From the NCBI RefSeq assembly GCF_012396585.1, contig NZ_JAAXPR010000012.1, positions 1 to 64,000 of the forward strand: a DNA stretch of 64,000 bases. Direction: 5' to 3'. Shown piece by piece: positions 18,384-27,596 of the stretch. The notes below the pieces were generated by a model. It searched no databases, was not told the DNA's origin, and saw nothing but the letters and a program-made list of their open reading frames with translations. The position numbers were made by a program, and so were the translations under genes. Position 1 is the stretch's first letter; each line of letters opens with the position of its first letter. The DNA is from Streptococcus ovuberis (GTDB taxonomy: Bacteria; Bacillota; Bacilli; Lactobacillales; Streptococcaceae).

Positions 18384-19292
18384 ATGGAAAACATAATTGA
18401 ATTACATAACCTAACAAAGGTTTATAACGATGTAACGACAGTAAAATTAGAAAAAATTACAGTTAAAAGTGGTGAAATATATGGCTTTCTAGGACCAAAT
18501 GGAGCAGGAAAAACTACGACAATGAAAATGATTTTATCATTGATTGAACCAACTACGGGAAAAATCCTAGTAAATGGGAGAGATGTAAAGAAAAATAAAG
18601 ATTACCTTAGTCAAGTTGGTTCAATGATTGAAGAACCATCTTATTATCCCAATTTAACTGGTTACGAAAATCTATTAGTATTTCAAAAAATGATTGGTTT
18701 TAGTGAAGATAATATTTGGCCAACTTTAGAATTAGTAGGACTAACTGAAGAAAAAAATAGAAAGAAATTGGTTAGGGATTATTCTTTGGGGATGAAACAA
18801 CGACTTGCATTGGCATTTGCGTTAGTTAAAGAACCAAACATTTTACTTTTGGATGAACCAACAAATGGTCTCGATCCATCCGGCATTCATGAAATTCGTG
18901 AATTAATAGTTAGACTGGCAAAAGTAAAAGGGCTAACAGTATTTATTTCCAGTCACATCCTAACAGAAATAGAACATATAGCTGATAGGGTAGGAATTAT
19001 AAACAAAGGCCATCTTGTTTATGAGGGAAAAATAGAAAGTATAAAATCTAGTAATTGGATAGAAATAGGTGGAAATTTCTATCAAAATAATATTGTGCAA
19101 AGTTTACTTGATTTTGGTGATTTAGAAATATTGGAAGTTTCAAGAAATCAAATTAAACTGAAAAATATTGATGATGAAAAATTAGCAGATGTCGTGAGCT
19201 ATTTGGCTACAAATGGTTATCGTATTTTCCGAGTAGCCCGAGCAAGTGAGAGTCTTGAAGATATTTTCCTTTCATTAACGAAGGAGGTTTAA
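18384..19292 (+). CDS. lanF: LanF immunity ABC transporter ATPase
   Basis: A 302-residue ATP-binding protein with Walker A GPNGAGKTT, signature YSLGMKQRLALA and Walker B ILLLDEPTNGLDP. A C-terminal extension of about 90 residues is typical of bacteriocin-immunity ATPases. With the next two permeases it forms LanFEG, which expels the producer's own lantibiotic from the membrane. It lies 64 bp after lanT and ends one base before lanE. Confidence 0.88.
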   Translation: MENIIELHNLTKVYNDVTTVKLEKITVKSGEIYGFLGPNGAGKTTTMKMILSLIEPTTGKILVNGRDVKKNKDYLSQVGSMIEEPSYYPNLTGYENLLVFQKMIGFSEDNIWPTLELVGLTEEKNRKKLVRDYSLGMKQRLALAFALVKEPNILLLDEPTNGLDPSGIHEIRELIVRLAKVKGLTVFISSHILTEIEHIADRVGIINKGHLVYEGKIESIKSSNWIEIGGNFYQNNIVQSLLDFGDLEILEVSRNQIKLKNIDDEKLADVVSYLATNGYRIFRVARASESLEDIFLSLTKEV

Positions 19293-19293
19293 A

Positions 19294-20040
19294 ATGATAA
19301 GAGCAATACAAATTGAATTGTTAAAAAGCAAGAGAACAAAATCCTTCTTTATAGTGAGCATTTTAATGGTAATTGCTACAATTTGGAATATCCTTACTTT
19401 TTCAGCAGCAATTAAGCACCCAGAATTGAAGGTAACAGGAACACTTTTTAGCAATCAAAATGTCAACCTTTTCATACTACCAATTGCGGTTTCTATCTTT
19501 GCTTCAAGAATTGTTGGAAATGAGCATGCAGGACAAACTTTTAAGTTACAGGTCGCAAATGGACAACAAATGTTGACTATCTTTAATCATAAATTTTTAT
19601 TTATGATGCTTTTGTTTAGTGTATTGTCAATATTAGAAGTTGGAGTTATTAGTTTTTTTGGAATTCAGGCAGGCATTTCTATTCCTTTTACTACTGTGAG
19701 TGTTCAGATAATCGGACAGCTTCTTGCAATATTTTCTTTAATCTGTCTCTACTTAACTTTTGCAATGATCATTGAGAAGCAGGGAATTTTATTGGCACTA
19801 GGATTGCTGGGCGGATTTATCAGTATTGTATTGAACCCTGGGAGTGATAGTTTTGTAAGTCTCCTAAATCCTCTCACGGGCTCAGGCAGTCTGGCTCCAT
19901 ATAAATATCAATTTATTAAAAAAGGATTATCTGAGTATATTTTCGATAATCAGATATTTATGAAAATGATAATTTATGTCGTTCAGTGTTTTATATTATA
20001 CGGTCTGGCTCGTATTATTCTAAGAAGGAAAGGAAATTAA
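19294..20040 (+). CDS. lanE: LanE immunity permease
   Basis: A 248-residue membrane protein with about six hydrophobic helices, of the ABC-2 type found in lantibiotic immunity. It is sandwiched between the ATPase and a second permease of the same size, which identifies it as LanE. The start is 2 bp after the lanF stop, with ribosome site aaggagg. Confidence 0.82.
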   Translation: MIRAIQIELLKSKRTKSFFIVSILMVIATIWNILTFSAAIKHPELKVTGTLFSNQNVNLFILPIAVSIFASRIVGNEHAGQTFKLQVANGQQMLTIFNHKFLFMMLLFSVLSILEVGVISFFGIQAGISIPFTTVSVQIIGQLLAIFSLICLYLTFAMIIEKQGILLALGLLGGFISIVLNPGSDSFVSLLNPLTGSGSLAPYKYQFIKKGLSEYIFDNQIFMKMIIYVVQCFILYGLARIILRRKGN

Positions 20041-20041
20041 T

Positions 20042-20776
20042 ATGGGAAATTATTTCTTAGCAGAATGGAAAAAAACTCGTAAAATCCAAATTATATTAAT
20101 TGGAATTACCTTTCTACTTGTTGCAAGTTTCATTGGATTAGGAATTTATTTTGCTAATCGAGAAGTATTGAAAGAAGGTACACAATCATTGGTTTTATGG
20201 GGGCAGCTAACCTTTTATAATAGTTCACTTCTGTTTCCACCGATGTTGGCTATTTTCACAGCAATTTTATTTATTCCTGAATTTGAAAGAAAAAATATCG
20301 AGTTTTTAAAAGCAAATCAAGTTTCAATGGGGAAACTATATTGTGGGAAATTGGTTAGTATTTGCATACTTCTTTTGTGTATCCAATTGTTCTTATTCTT
20401 TATTTTTATTGTTTCATCAAAAATTGATGGAATTGTATTGGATTTTAATTTGTTTGTGTATATTAAGTGGGTTTTGCTTTCTATTATTGCTTCATTTTCA
20501 ATTATTACTCTTCAATCCTATATAATTGTGAAAACAAAAAGTTTTAGTAAAAGTATAGGATGGGCGACTGTAGGAAGCATGCTAAATTTTGTTCTAATCT
20601 TTGTTAATGAAAGACTCACACAATTCTTCCCTTACTCTCAACCAATGATTGCACTTCGAAGCAGGGCATTAGCGGATATTTCTTCATCTGATTTGCTTCT
20701 CTTTCTAGCAGTGAATGTTACTTACATTGTTGTATTTTCAAGATTAACAATAAGTACCTTAAATTGTAAAAATTAA
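20042..20776 (+). CDS. lanG: LanG immunity permease
   Basis: A 244-residue membrane protein with six predicted helices, second permease of the LanFEG transporter. It starts 2 bp after lanE with aaggaaatta as ribosome site. It closes the lantibiotic block; no clear terminator follows. Confidence 0.82.
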   Translation: MGNYFLAEWKKTRKIQIILIGITFLLVASFIGLGIYFANREVLKEGTQSLVLWGQLTFYNSSLLFPPMLAIFTAILFIPEFERKNIEFLKANQVSMGKLYCGKLVSICILLLCIQLFLFFIFIVSSKIDGIVLDFNLFVYIKWVLLSIIASFSIITLQSYIIVKTKSFSKSIGWATVGSMLNFVLIFVNERLTQFFPYSQPMIALRSRALADISSSDLLLFLAVNVTYIVVFSRLTISTLNCKN

Positions 20777-20830
20777 TACAAGATAGATATTCTAATTAAA
20801 AAGAATTGCTTATAGTATCTATACATCACT

Positions 20831-20849
20831 TTATGCCAGTTTGGCATAA
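20831..20849 (+). promoter_or_regulatory. Palindromic operator before the small Cro/CI regulator
   Basis: A perfect inverted repeat TTATGCCA-gtt-TGGCATAA lies 50 bp before a small helix-turn-helix gene. Its size and symmetry suit a Cro/CI dimer, so autoregulation is likely. Confidence 0.5.
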
Positions 20850-20898
20850 TTTCCAAGATTCGTTCAAAACTCGACTATAATTTTCTTAGGAGTGAGCG

Positions 20899-21120
20899 GT
20901 GTATAGGCGTATTAGAGATTTGAGAGAAGATTATGATTTTACTCAAGAGTACTTAGCAAAATACCTATCCTGTAGTCAATCGGCATATTCCAGGATTGAG
21001 ACAGGAAAACGGCAAGTATCTATTGATTATCTTATTCAGCTTTCAAAACTCTATCAAGTCAGTACAGATTATATACTAGGGCTTACAGATAGCCCTTATC
21101 GTTTAAAAAGATTAAAATAG
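20899..21120 (+). CDS. Small Cro/CI-family regulator
   Basis: A 73-residue protein made almost wholly of a helix-turn-helix XRE domain (TQEYLAKYLSCSQSAYSRIE, then SIDYLIQLSKLYQVSTDYILGL). The start is GTG with taggag upstream. It sits between the cargo and the excision genes. Such regulators often control the int-xis or transfer promoters of ICEs, but its target here is not shown. Confidence 0.8.
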   Translation: MYRRIRDLREDYDFTQEYLAKYLSCSQSAYSRIETGKRQVSIDYLIQLSKLYQVSTDYILGLTDSPYRLKRLK

Positions 21121-21254
21121 TTCCTCCTTGATTTGTTCATTGACAATTGAATAAACCGAGGTGGGACTTTCTTATTTGTCGAGCAATTTAGTGAGATACG
21201 CCGTGATAGGAGCGATAATTATCAACTATAAAATAGAATGGTTCTCTATCTGCC

Positions 21255-21365
21255 ATGACCACAAATAAGGACAATGATACTTCTGAACGTTCAGGCTGCC
21301 AGCGTAAAAGGACAGCGGGTGAAATGCCCATGAGTGATTTAACCAATCATACCTACGGAGGTTAA
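21255..21365 (+). CDS. Possible 36-residue ORF upstream of xis
   Basis: A short open frame starting at ATG 21255 that encodes a hydrophilic peptide rich in T, S, R and K, ending NHTYGG. It has no clear ribosome site and matches no family I know. It could be a leader peptide, or the frame may be chance. The rest of 21121-21390 shows no other feature. Confidence 0.22.
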   Translation: MTTNKDNDTSERSGCQRKRTAGEMPMSDLTNHTYGG

Positions 21366-21390
21366 TAATATTAAATAGAGAGAAACTATT

Positions 21391-21624
21391 ATGAAAATTA
21401 AATTTGTATCGGTTGAGAATAGTATAGCTGAGTGGGCAGATAAAAAAGCTATATTGAGGAGGTGGGAAGGTCTGAATCAATATACACTGAATAGATGGTT
21501 AGGTGAAATGAGAGATAATAAGCAGTTTAAAGATTATGTGATTAACCCAACTCATAAACTAGTCTTTATAAATTTGGAAGGTTTTGAAGAGTTCTTAAGA
21601 TGGAAGCAGAGGGCGGTAAAATAA
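21391..21624 (+). CDS. xis: Excisionase-like DNA-binding protein
   Basis: A 77-residue basic protein directly before the integrase. Its pattern (QYTLNRWLGEMRDN, then VFINLEGFEEFLRWK) fits a small winged-helix excisionase of streptococcal mobile elements. Such proteins bend attachment DNA and drive excision. Assignment rests on size, position and fold pattern. Confidence 0.65.
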   Translation: MKIKFVSVENSIAEWADKKAILRRWEGLNQYTLNRWLGEMRDNKQFKDYVINPTHKLVFINLEGFEEFLRWKQRAVK

Positions 21625-21698
21625 AGAGAATCATGATATAATATAAAATGGTTATATTTCTATGATTGATTTTTCTTTTCAAGTTTAAGGAAACGAAA

Positions 21699-23207
21699 AT
21701 GTACTATAGAACAAAAACTAATTCAAAAGGAGTTACTCGATACGAAGTTGTAGATAAATATAAGGATCCACTAACTGGCAAGTGGAAGACAGCTGTTGTA
21801 AGTTATCATAAAAACACAAGTCGCGCTCGAAAACAAGCAGAACGCGAGCTCGAAGATAAAATTGAGAGATTAGTTAATGGCAGTGAAGCTCAATTTAATC
21901 CCCAGTTGATAAGAACATTCGGAGAGTTAAAGATGAGTTGGCTAGAAACCTGGTCAGTATCAGTAAAACCTCAGACAGTAAAAAGAGAGGCTTTTGTGAT
22001 AGAACGTCTTGGTGAAATTATTGGTGATGATTATTTACTCGAACGTTTAACACCGTTATTGATGAAAAAGTGTTTGACTACCTATATGGAGAAATATAAT
22101 GCGTCACAATCTACTATGATACATATAAAAAGCACTTGTAACAAAATTTTTAACCATGGTGTTCTTTATAATGTTATTCAGTTTTCACCAATGTCTGTAA
22201 TAAAGCTAGAAACGTCCCTTGAGAAAAAGCGTGAAACAAAGAAAAAACGAGAAGCAAAGTTTTTAGAAATTCATGAAATTAGAGCTTTCTTTGAAACACT
22301 AAGTCGAAGAAGAAACCCGAATTATTATGACTTGGCTATAGTTTTACTATTTTCAGGACTGCGAATCGGGGAAGCTGCTTTTACAAAGGAAGATTTTGAT
22401 GCTGAGAGAGGTATACTACATATTGATAAGGCTTTGCAATATCATGATTTGAAAGTTTCAGAATTCTACTTTGATGAAACTAAAACAATAAATGCTGATC
22501 GAGATGTTGCTTTACCTAAAGTGGCTTGTGATGCTATATTAAGGGCTATACAACGAAGTGAAGAGTTTGACCGCTATGCGATTGAAAATCCTTGCGAAGC
22601 ATTTACATTCTCTGAGAGTGTTTTTAGAACAGAATACGGTTCACCAATAACTTCGCATTCTTTCCGGGAAGTACTTGCTCGTGTTGAAACTGATCTTATT
22701 AAAAACTGCGAAGAGAGATACGGTTTCAAATGGACAAAGCATGTAACCCCTCATTCCTTTAGACATATGCATATTACCTATTTACAAAGTGAGGGTATGA
22801 AAGTTGCTATAAAAGAAATTATGGAACGTGTTGGACATGCTAATTATGAAACAACTATGTTGTATACTCATAGCCAAGGAATATCTCAAAATCAAACAGT
22901 TAAAGCCTTAGATAAATTTATTGATAGAAATAATTTTAGATTTGAAGCATTAAAATCTTGGTCTAGCAAATATTCCAAAATATTAAATGATGAAATAGAA
23001 AATAATCTTGATTCAAAAATAATTGAATTTTCTTTAGATGATTTTGGAGACAAACTTGGTCTAAAATCAACTTATACACCTAGGCATATAACTGCAAATA
23101 TAATACCTAAGCTTAAGAAAGATTTATCAAAATATTACAAGTCATTTGATATTTCTTATTTAAGAGAAGGAAAACAAAAGGTTGTTGGTTATAGGTTAAC
23201 TTGGTGA
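21699..23207 (+). CDS. int: Tyrosine integrase
   Basis: A tyrosine recombinase of 502 residues. An N-terminal arm-binding domain (about 1-60, begins MYYRTKTNSKG) and a SAM-like core-binding domain (about 75-160) precede the catalytic domain, where Arg222 (SGLRIGEAAF), His352 and Arg355 (HSFRH), a GHANYETT motif and nucleophile Tyr389 are all present. The catalytic tail is about 100 residues longer than usual. The ATG at 21699 has taagga upstream; an earlier ATG at 21666 lacks one. The gene lies at the element edge next to rbgA. Confidence 0.92.
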   Translation: MYYRTKTNSKGVTRYEVVDKYKDPLTGKWKTAVVSYHKNTSRARKQAERELEDKIERLVNGSEAQFNPQLIRTFGELKMSWLETWSVSVKPQTVKREAFVIERLGEIIGDDYLLERLTPLLMKKCLTTYMEKYNASQSTMIHIKSTCNKIFNHGVLYNVIQFSPMSVIKLETSLEKKRETKKKREAKFLEIHEIRAFFETLSRRRNPNYYDLAIVLLFSGLRIGEAAFTKEDFDAERGILHIDKALQYHDLKVSEFYFDETKTINADRDVALPKVACDAILRAIQRSEEFDRYAIENPCEAFTFSESVFRTEYGSPITSHSFREVLARVETDLIKNCEERYGFKWTKHVTPHSFRHMHITYLQSEGMKVAIKEIMERVGHANYETTMLYTHSQGISQNQTVKALDKFIDRNNFRFEALKSWSSKYSKILNDEIENNLDSKIIEFSLDDFGDKLGLKSTYTPRHITANIIPKLKKDLSKYYKSFDISYLREGKQKVVGYRLTW

Positions 23208-23217
23208 ATACAAAATC

Positions 23218-23237
23218 TTGGTGCCTGTTTGGTGCCT
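23218..23237 (+). repeat. Direct repeat at the element end
   Basis: Two copies of ttggtgcct (23218-23226 and 23229-23237), 11 bp apart, directly after the integrase. Short phased repeats here are typical arm-type integrase binding sites and mark the terminal region of the element. Confidence 0.55.
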
Positions 23238-23240
23238 AAT

Positions 23241-23272
23241 AAAAACCAGGCAGGTTTTTCAAACGAAAAACC
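23241..23272 (+). other. Alternative hairpins at the element-rbgA junction
   Basis: The segment ggttttt(c) at 23253-23260 can pair either with aaaaacc at 23241-23247 (loop aggca) or with gaaaaacc at 23265-23272 (loop aaac), so the two hairpins exclude each other. The first resembles a terminator. The attachment core probably lies in or close to this stretch, but the other end of the element is outside the window, so the core repeat cannot be identified. Confidence 0.4.
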
Positions 23273-23297
23273 TTGCTACGAAAGGATTTATAAACTC

Positions 23298-24149
23298 ATG
23301 GCTACTATTCAATGGTTTCCAGGGCACATGTCCAAAGCTCGGAGGCAGGTTCAAGAAAGCATTAAATTTGTGGATTTTGTAACCGTCTTGGTCGATGCCA
23401 GATTGCCTCTCTCCAGTCAGAACCCTATGCTGACAAAAATTGTGGGTGACAAACCTAAGCTCTTAATTTTGAATAAGGCGGATTTGGCTGACCCCATATT
23501 GACACGGGAATGGCAGAGCTACTTTGAAAGCCAAGGGATTAGGACGTTAAGTCTCAATTCTAAAGAGCAATCAGCAGTCAAGCTGGTCACAGAAGCTGCC
23601 AAAAGTTTGATGGCAGATAAGATAGCGCGCCAAAAAGAGCGTGGGATTCAAATCGAAACTCTGAGAACCATGATCATCGGCATTCCCAATGCTGGCAAGT
23701 CCACACTCATGAATCGTCTAGCAGGTAAGAAAATTGCCGTGGTTGGCAATAAACCTGGTGTAACGAAGGGGCAACAGTGGCTCAAATCAAACAAGGATCT
23801 GGAAATTCTTGATACGCCAGGAATTCTTTGGCCCAAGTTTGAAGACGAAGCAGTAGCCCTCAAGCTTGCGCTAACGGGTGCCATCAAGGATCAATTGTTG
23901 CCTATGGATGAAGTGACGATTTTTGGCCTCAATTACTTTAAAATGCATTACCCAGAACGTCTAAAAGAGCGCTTTAAACAGATGGACTTAGAAGCTGAGG
24001 CGCCTGAGATTATTATGGAGATGACCAAGAAACTGGGTTTCCGTGACGATTACGACCGTTTCTACAGCCTTTTTGTCAAGGAGATTAGAGATGGCAAGTT
24101 GGGACGTTATACCTTAGATCGTGTGAGTGACAGCAATGGCGACGATTAA
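23298..24149 (+). CDS. rbgA: Ribosome biogenesis GTPase A
   Basis: A 283-residue circularly permuted GTPase needed for late assembly of the 50S subunit. G4 (LNKAD) precedes the P loop GIPNAGKST and the G3-like DTPG, the order typical of YlqF/RbgA. The true start is the ATG at 23298 ([11 protein letters not shown], the family's conserved start); the frame upstream is element-derived or leader DNA. Insertion about 90 bp upstream may have replaced its natural promoter. The end overlaps rnhB by 14 bp. Confidence 0.93.
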   Translation: MATIQWFPGHMSKARRQVQESIKFVDFVTVLVDARLPLSSQNPMLTKIVGDKPKLLILNKADLADPILTREWQSYFESQGIRTLSLNSKEQSAVKLVTEAAKSLMADKIARQKERGIQIETLRTMIIGIPNAGKSTLMNRLAGKKIAVVGNKPGVTKGQQWLKSNKDLEILDTPGILWPKFEDEAVALKLALTGAIKDQLLPMDEVTIFGLNYFKMHYPERLKERFKQMDLEAEAPEIIMEMTKKLGFRDDYDRFYSLFVKEIRDGKLGRYTLDRVSDSNGDD

Positions 24150-24909
24150 AGCAATTAAAGAACAGTTGGCAGAAGTCTATTCTTTGTCTGACCCTCTTTT
24201 TAAGGAGTTTTTAGCAGATGGCAGAGCAGGGGTGCAAGCTGCGGTCAAAAAACGGCGAAAAGAGCTAGAGCTACTAGCGGCAGAAGACGACCGCCTTGAA
24301 GCTCTGCAATGGTACGAAAAAAAACTCTATGAGAAAGGTTTTCAGCTTATTGCAGGGGTTGACGAAGTCGGACGAGGCCCCTTGGCTGGTCCTGTCGTTG
24401 CGGCAGCGGTTATCCTGCCTGTCGGCTGTAAAATCACAGGCCTCAATGATAGCAAGAAAATCCCCAAGAAAAAGCATGAAGCGGTGTATGATGCTGTCAT
24501 GGCAGAAGCGGTAGCAGTAGGCATCAGTGTCCAGTCACCAGAGGTCATCGACCGTGTTAACATCTACGAAGCGACCAAAATCGCCATGCTGGATGCCATC
24601 AGCCAGCTATCACCGCAGCCCGACCACCTGCTGATTGATGCCATGAAGCTGGAGACTGCGATTCCTCAGACCAGTCTCATCAAGGGAGACAGCCTCAGCA
24701 TGTCCATTGCAGCCGCTTCGATCGTTGCTAAGGTCACGCGCGACCGCTTGATGGCAGATTACGATAAGCGCTATCCAGGCTATGATTTTGCCCAAAATGC
24801 AGGCTACGGAACGGCCAAGCACTTGCAGGGCTTGAAGGAGCTAGGAATAACCCCTATCCACCGCAGATCCTTTGAACCTGTCAAATCTATGTTGGAGGGC
24901 CAATCATGA
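24136..24909 (+). CDS. rnhB: Ribonuclease HII
   Basis: A 257-residue enzyme that cuts RNA in RNA-DNA hybrids and single ribonucleotides in DNA. The active-site motif [14 protein letters not shown] supplies the first Asp and Glu, and a further Asp lies in LLIDAM. The N-terminal extension of about 70 residues is usual for Firmicutes RNase HII. ATG 24136 is preferred over GTG 24127. Translation is probably coupled to rbgA and to the next gene (4-bp overlap). Confidence 0.93.
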   Translation: MATIKAIKEQLAEVYSLSDPLFKEFLADGRAGVQAAVKKRRKELELLAAEDDRLEALQWYEKKLYEKGFQLIAGVDEVGRGPLAGPVVAAAVILPVGCKITGLNDSKKIPKKKHEAVYDAVMAEAVAVGISVQSPEVIDRVNIYEATKIAMLDAISQLSPQPDHLLIDAMKLETAIPQTSLIKGDSLSMSIAAASIVAKVTRDRLMADYDKRYPGYDFAQNAGYGTAKHLQGLKELGITPIHRRSFEPVKSMLEGQS

Positions 24910-25916
24910 TACTAGGTCTGACGGCCTTGTCTTGGTTGATCTTTTTCCTTATTTACCATTTGGAACGACGCCAGGTACTGCTGGGCTTTGTTTTCTTGGT
25001 CTCTAGCGCACTTAGTATAGTGACAGTGGTTTCGCAGGTCAATGCTTCTGTGGAAACGTCCAGACTGCTTTATGGTTTGGTCCTAATTTTGGGGCTTTTC
25101 CTCGTTCTGGGAGCGGCTCTAGGTCCACTCCTATTGATTATGATGCTCTTACTTAACGGCGTCAAATTACTGCGTCGGGAAGGCGTCAAATGGGACAACT
25201 TTCTGTCTCTAGGCTTGGCTCTAAGCCTATTTATATACCTGTACTTTTTTCCGAGATTAGCTTCGCAATTCACCTCATTTTCGCTTTTTTATTACCTTTA
25301 TCTTTTGGTAGGACTAATCATTACTTATGTCCTTATCTTAAGTTTTGCCTATACTTTAGCAGCAATCTTAAACGCCTATCATCCCCCGCATAGGGGGAAG
25401 TTGAGGTACCTTGTCGTCTTAGGTGCAGGTCTCATGGGGGATCAGGTAACCCCTTTATTAGCTTCAAGGATTGACAAAGCTATCGCAATCTATCGCAAAC
25501 GTCCTGGCTGTAAGCTCATCATGTCTGGTGGTCAAGGACCTGATGAATTGGTAGCAGAGGCGAAAGCTATGGCTGATTATGCCATTGAGCAAGGGGTGCC
25601 AGAGTCAGATATTTTGCTAGAGGATCAATCAAAAAATACGCAGGAGAATATTCGATTCTCAGTCCAGCTCATGCCTGAAGGGAGTCGATTTGCAGTGGTG
25701 ACCAACTATTACCATCTCTTTCGTGCCCTCAACTTTGCCCGTTTGGAAGGCGTTCCTTGTATCGGCTATGGGGCTAAGACTAAATTTTATTTCAGCCTCA
25801 ATGCCTTTATCCGTGAATTTATCGGCTATTTGGTTATCAGCCGGAAGATTCATTTGGTGCTCTTTGGCATTTTAGGTGTTCTATACACGATGCTAGTTAT
25901 TGCTTTAAGGAGATAA
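24906..25916 (+). CDS. YdcF-like DUF218 membrane protein
   Basis: A 336-residue protein with five or six N-terminal transmembrane helices (1-155), a DUF218/YdcF domain (about 165-305; [29 protein letters not shown]) and a final helix near the C terminus. DUF218 proteins are linked to envelope metabolism (ElyC, SanA), but the reaction is not settled. It overlaps rnhB by 4 bp and ends 2 bp before the acetyltransferase gene, so it is one of an operon. Confidence 0.8.
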   Translation: MILGLTALSWLIFFLIYHLERRQVLLGFVFLVSSALSIVTVVSQVNASVETSRLLYGLVLILGLFLVLGAALGPLLLIMMLLLNGVKLLRREGVKWDNFLSLGLALSLFIYLYFFPRLASQFTSFSLFYYLYLLVGLIITYVLILSFAYTLAAILNAYHPPHRGKLRYLVVLGAGLMGDQVTPLLASRIDKAIAIYRKRPGCKLIMSGGQGPDELVAEAKAMADYAIEQGVPESDILLEDQSKNTQENIRFSVQLMPEGSRFAVVTNYYHLFRALNFARLEGVPCIGYGAKTKFYFSLNAFIREFIGYLVISRKIHLVLFGILGVLYTMLVIALRR

Positions 25917-25918
25917 AG

Positions 25919-26365
25919 ATGTTAACGGAAAAAGAAAAAATGCTGGCCGGCCAGTATTATGATGCTAGTGATGGCGAATTGTATGCCTTGCGCCAACAGG
26001 CAAGAGAAAAAATGCAGGTTTTTAATCAGGAACTGGATGCAACTAAACGGCGCGATTTGCTGAAAAACTGGCTGGGAAAAGTAGGTGAGAATTGTCTTAT
26101 CGAGACGGGCTTTTCCTGTGACTATGGTAGCAATATCTATGTGGGAGAAAACTTTTTCGCTAATTTCAATTGTACATTTCTAGATGTTTGTACCATTACG
26201 ATCGGCGATAATGTCTGGATTGGAGGCGGTGTCAGTATTCTACCAGGTGTTCGTCTTGGGAACAATATCGTGATTGGTGCGGGAAGCGTGGTGACGAAGT
26301 CCTTTACAGAGGATAACCTTGTATTGGCTGGAAATCCAGCACATATGATTAAGAAGTTGACCTAG
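25919..26365 (+). CDS. maa: Maltose/galactoside O-acetyltransferase with internal deletion
   Basis: A left-handed beta-helix acetyltransferase of 148 residues; the family usually has about 185. The N-terminal Mac domain (1-55) and the hexapeptide-repeat end (NVWIGGGVSILPG, GNPAHMIKKL) are present. In the middle, LDVCTITIGDN joins straight to VWIGGG. Family members have about 36 residues here, running to a second IGDN-like motif and including the catalytic histidine (TATHP-type motif) and acceptor loop. The loss is in frame and looks like recombination between the two IGDN-coding repeats. The protein is probably folded but inactive. The downstream hairpin closes this operon. Confidence 0.8.
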   Translation: MLTEKEKMLAGQYYDASDGELYALRQQAREKMQVFNQELDATKRRDLLKNWLGKVGENCLIETGFSCDYGSNIYVGENFFANFNCTFLDVCTITIGDNVWIGGGVSILPGVRLGNNIVIGAGSVVTKSFTEDNLVLAGNPAHMIKKLT

Positions 26366-26418
26366 AAGAATTTGAGAATGCTTATCTGTTAGAGGCCTTA
26401 TATTTCTTTAATGATCAG

Positions 26419-26446
26419 AAACTCAGTGTTTTAGCTGAGTTTTTTC
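26419..26446 (+). terminator. Terminator before dprA
   Basis: An 8-bp stem aaactcag/ctgagttt with an 8-nt loop and a T run. Confidence 0.75.
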
Positions 26447-26473
26447 GAATAAAGAGATGGAGGATAATCAGTT

Positions 26474-27316
26474 ATGAAGCGTTTTGAATTATTTAAATGG
26501 CGTCAAGCAGGTCTCAGCAACCTACAACTTAATAGAATCTTAGCCTACCAAGCTAAAACGGGGAAAACCCTGTCGGCTAGGGATTGTGTAGTGGTCTCTG
26601 AGGTCAAAAATCCAGCTGTCATTTTAGAGCACTATAGACAGTTGGATGAGGAAGCTTGTCGCAAGGTTTTTGAACAATTTCCCAGCTTGTCACTCTTGGA
26701 TGACGCCTATCCCTTGGAACTGAAAGAAATCTATAATCCACCGGTACTTTTGTTTTACCAAGGTGATTTAGACTTGTTAGAACAGCCTAAACTGGGTATC
26801 GTTGGAAGCCGTAATGCTAGCGCGTCAGGTGTAGCTGCTGTTCAAAAAATTGTTAAGGAACTGCAAAATCACTTTGTCATTGTGAGCGGTTTAGCGCGTG
26901 GCATTGATACCGCAGCCCATATGGCCAGCCTGAAAAATGGAGGTCAGACCATCGGGGTCATTGGTTGTGGCCTTGATGTCTATTATCCCAAGGAAAACCG
27001 CCAGTTGCAGGATTACATGAGCAAGCATCAATTGATTTTAAGCGAGTACCCACCAGGCACTCAGCCCTTGAAGTTTCATTTTCCGGAACGTAACCGTATC
27101 ATTGCAGGCCTCTCTAGAGGTCTTGTTGTTGCTGAAGCCAAACTGCGCTCTGGCAGTTTGATCACTTGTGAAAGGGCTTTAGAAGAAGGGCGAGATGTTT
27201 TTGCTGTCCCTGGCAATATTGTCGATGGCCAGTCCGAAGGTTGCCATCACCTCATCCGTGAAGGAGCCAAGTGCATTAGCTCTGGCCAGGATATTCTGGT
27301 TGAATATGCCTGTTAA
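26474..27316 (+). CDS. dprA: DNA processing protein DprA
   Basis: A 280-residue DprA/Smf protein that loads RecA on incoming single-stranded DNA in natural transformation. The Rossmann-type core shows GIVGSRNAS, VSGLARGIDTAAH, GVIGCGLDVYYP and FPERNRIIAGLS. The C-terminal winged-helix domain is absent, as in other streptococci. In many streptococci topA follows directly; here a terminator and proBAC follow. Confidence 0.93.
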   Translation: MKRFELFKWRQAGLSNLQLNRILAYQAKTGKTLSARDCVVVSEVKNPAVILEHYRQLDEEACRKVFEQFPSLSLLDDAYPLELKEIYNPPVLLFYQGDLDLLEQPKLGIVGSRNASASGVAAVQKIVKELQNHFVIVSGLARGIDTAAHMASLKNGGQTIGVIGCGLDVYYPKENRQLQDYMSKHQLILSEYPPGTQPLKFHFPERNRIIAGLSRGLVVAEAKLRSGSLITCERALEEGRDVFAVPGNIVDGQSEGCHHLIREGAKCISSGQDILVEYAC

Positions 27317-27336
27317 AACAGTTTTTTAGAAAGTTC

Positions 27337-27371
27337 CTCTCATCAGTGAACTAGGCTGATGGGAGTTTTTT
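27337..27371 (+). terminator. dprA terminator
   Basis: A 10-bp stem ctctcatcag/ctgatgggag with a 9-nt loop and six T. Confidence 0.85.
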
Positions 27372-27587
27372 GAAGTAGTCAAGTCACCGTTTTAAAAGAC
27401 CTCAGTTTCAGAGAGAAATAACCTTTCTATGGGGTAGACCGATCAGTCTTGACAGAGTATATAAACTAGGATTGCTAGTAAACAAGCGGCTCAAACCGTA
27501 ACGCGCAAGTCACCGTTTTTTAGCGTAAAGTCTTTTGGGCTATCTCAGTTTTTTATAATTGACAAGGCGCCTTTTATCTCTAAGTTA
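27372..27587 (+). repeat. dprA-proB gap with a 14-bp direct repeat
   Basis: A noncoding stretch with the repeat caagtcaccgtttt at 27380-27393 and again at 27506-27519, each followed by T or A-rich sequence. No gene, T-box or known riboswitch fold was recognised. The repeat may be a remnant of rearrangement that placed proBAC here. Confidence 0.4.
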
Positions 27588-27596
27588 TGGTATAAT
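27588..27596 (+). promoter_or_regulatory. Extended -10 promoter of proBAC
   Basis: TGGTATAAT is a perfect extended -10, 27 bp before the proB start. A TTGACA at 27559-27564 is 26 bp away and too distant to be its -35. Confidence 0.65.

Noticed and set aside
27559-27564. TTGACA as -35 of the proBAC promoter
   Set aside because: The spacing to TATAAT is 26 bp; the extended TG before the -10 explains the promoter better.
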